The notes beneath the pieces are model-generated. The model saw nothing but the letters and a program-made list of their open reading frames with translations, was not told where the DNA came from and ran no database searches. From positions 62,001-126,000 of the forward strand of contig CAZWPO010000005.1 of NCBI GenBank assembly GCA_964635975.1: a stretch of 64,000 bases of DNA, given 5' to 3'. Position numbers and translations under genes: made by a program. The stretch comes from UBA5314 sp964635975 (lineage in GTDB: Bacteria; Bacillota; Syntrophomonadia; Syntrophomonadales; Syntrophomonadaceae). This document shows, piece by piece, positions 63,490 to 64,000 of the stretch. The number at the start of each line of letters is the position of its first letter. The stretch's first letter is position 1.

Positions 63490-64000
63490 TTATTCGTCAT
63501 CATCCGGCTCGAAGAAGGGTTTGCGATAGGATCTCTGCATGTAGGGGGACAAAGGCATCTTGAGGATGGACAACAGCTCGCCCTCCTGCCACTTCTGATA
63601 TACATACAGGGTTGTGGCATGCAGGAGGTTAATAAGCCATACCTCGAAACTGTCGACGCCAGCCAGGTCGTAGAGGCCAAAGGCTGGCAGCAGCATATTT
63701 AAGAAATAGAAGGAAAATCCCAGATCCACCGCTGCATTAGCCAGCATATAGTATAGGAAACGTCCATTGGCGAACCTGAAGATCCATATGGTTAAAACCG
63801 GCGCCATCCCGAAAAAATAGGGGAGCATTTCGAATAACGGATACGAGGGGGTCTGAACCACCCAGGCGCCGATACCTATCCCTATATCGTGGATGATGAC
63901 CGTGGTAACGACAGCGAAAAGGCCTACCGGCATGTAGCGCCGGACCTCTTCTTTTTTCATGAATAAAAGGGTAAGCCAGGGAAGGGAAAAAAGCAACCAA
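63490..64000 (-). CDS. CBO0543-like membrane protein, 5' end beyond window
   Basis: At least 168 residues with four or five membrane helices. The pattern PVGLFAVVTTVIIHDIGIGIG, then YPLFEMLPYFFGMAPVLTIWIF and the closing charged tail fits CBO0543-family proteins of Clostridia and Bacilli, which are small membrane proteins of unknown function. The frame is open to the window edge, and no ribosome site marks the internal TTG, so the true start is probably outside. The tail ends in EPDDDE. Confidence 0.6.
   Translation of the reverse strand, partial: WLLFSLPWLTLLFMKKEEVRRYMPVGLFAVVTTVIIHDIGIGIGAWVVQTPSYPLFEMLPYFFGMAPVLTIWIFRFANGRFLYYMLANAAVDLGFSFYFLNMLLPAFGLYDLAGVDSFEVWLINLLHATTLYVYQKWQEGELLSILKMPLSPYMQRSYRKPFFEPDDDE

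Overview
The window reads as a low-to-mid GC Gram-positive anaerobe of the Clostridia, most plausibly a syntrophic fatty-acid oxidiser of the Syntrophomonas type. This is inferred from gene content and is not proven. Supporting signs are strong Shine-Dalgarno sites, a T-box leader, rho-independent terminators, copper-amine-oxidase-like surface domains, acyl-CoA metabolism genes (acyl-CoA dehydrogenase, MaoC hydratase, two CoA-transferase/GNAT fusions, three hot-dog thioesterases), a molybdenum hydroxylase operon, a selenocysteine-containing glutaredoxin and many c-di-GMP proteins. No phage, insertion sequence, CRISPR array, tRNA or rRNA was seen.

Layout. 0-3.2 kb: the end of a minus-strand biosynthetic cluster (AMP-forming ligase, PP-loop ATPase, acyl carrier protein, hexapeptide acetyltransferase), probably for a surface glycan or small molecule. 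3.7-8.5 kb: acyl-CoA dehydrogenase, MaoC-like hydratase, then a cytidylate-kinase-like/nuclease-like fusion next to a divergent HPRT, and a CAT-like acyltransferase. 8.6-12.1 kb: three consecutive damaged genes (nonsense codon, 3' frameshift, internal frameshift). 12.4-16.4 kb: tandem CoA-transferase/GNAT paralogues. 16.8-24 kb: a secreted stalk-domain protein, a 46-codon small gene with its own ribosome site and terminator, and two large c-di-GMP proteins. 24-30.5 kb: cell-surface lipoprotein, DUF4956 and VTC-domain genes, divergent from a two-component system, then a WD40-like gene. 30.7-32.1 kb: two overlapping thioesterases and the UGA-containing glutaredoxin. 32.4-38 kb: Smr-less MutS2, a secreted protein, nitroreductase, PaaI thioesterase and a response-regulator GGDEF. 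38-46 kb: a hybrid kinase, an MFS transporter, a GHKL ATPase and a membrane GGDEF. 46-50.6 kb: a flavoprotein, T-box-controlled ilvB-ilvN and a DUF4126 protein. 50.7-53 kb: a DUF4855 protein.

53.1-62.1 kb is the most unusual part. Five related RNA leader elements, four of them ending in a recognisable terminator hairpin with a nearly identical stem, lie among two DUF2294 (MpsC-like) genes and a zinc alcohol dehydrogenase. Immediately after come two paralogous ~400-nt minus-strand RNA genes. They share a promoter (TTGACC-N17-TAGAAT), a 5' hairpin, a long-range end-closing helix, a 3' hairpin and a terminator, and they flank a six-gene operon encoding a molybdenum hydroxylase and its maturation factors. 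I could not assign either RNA class to a family I know.

62.2-64 kb holds a polysaccharide deacetylase and a partial membrane protein. Start sites were moved from the longest open frame where a Shine-Dalgarno site clearly favoured another codon.
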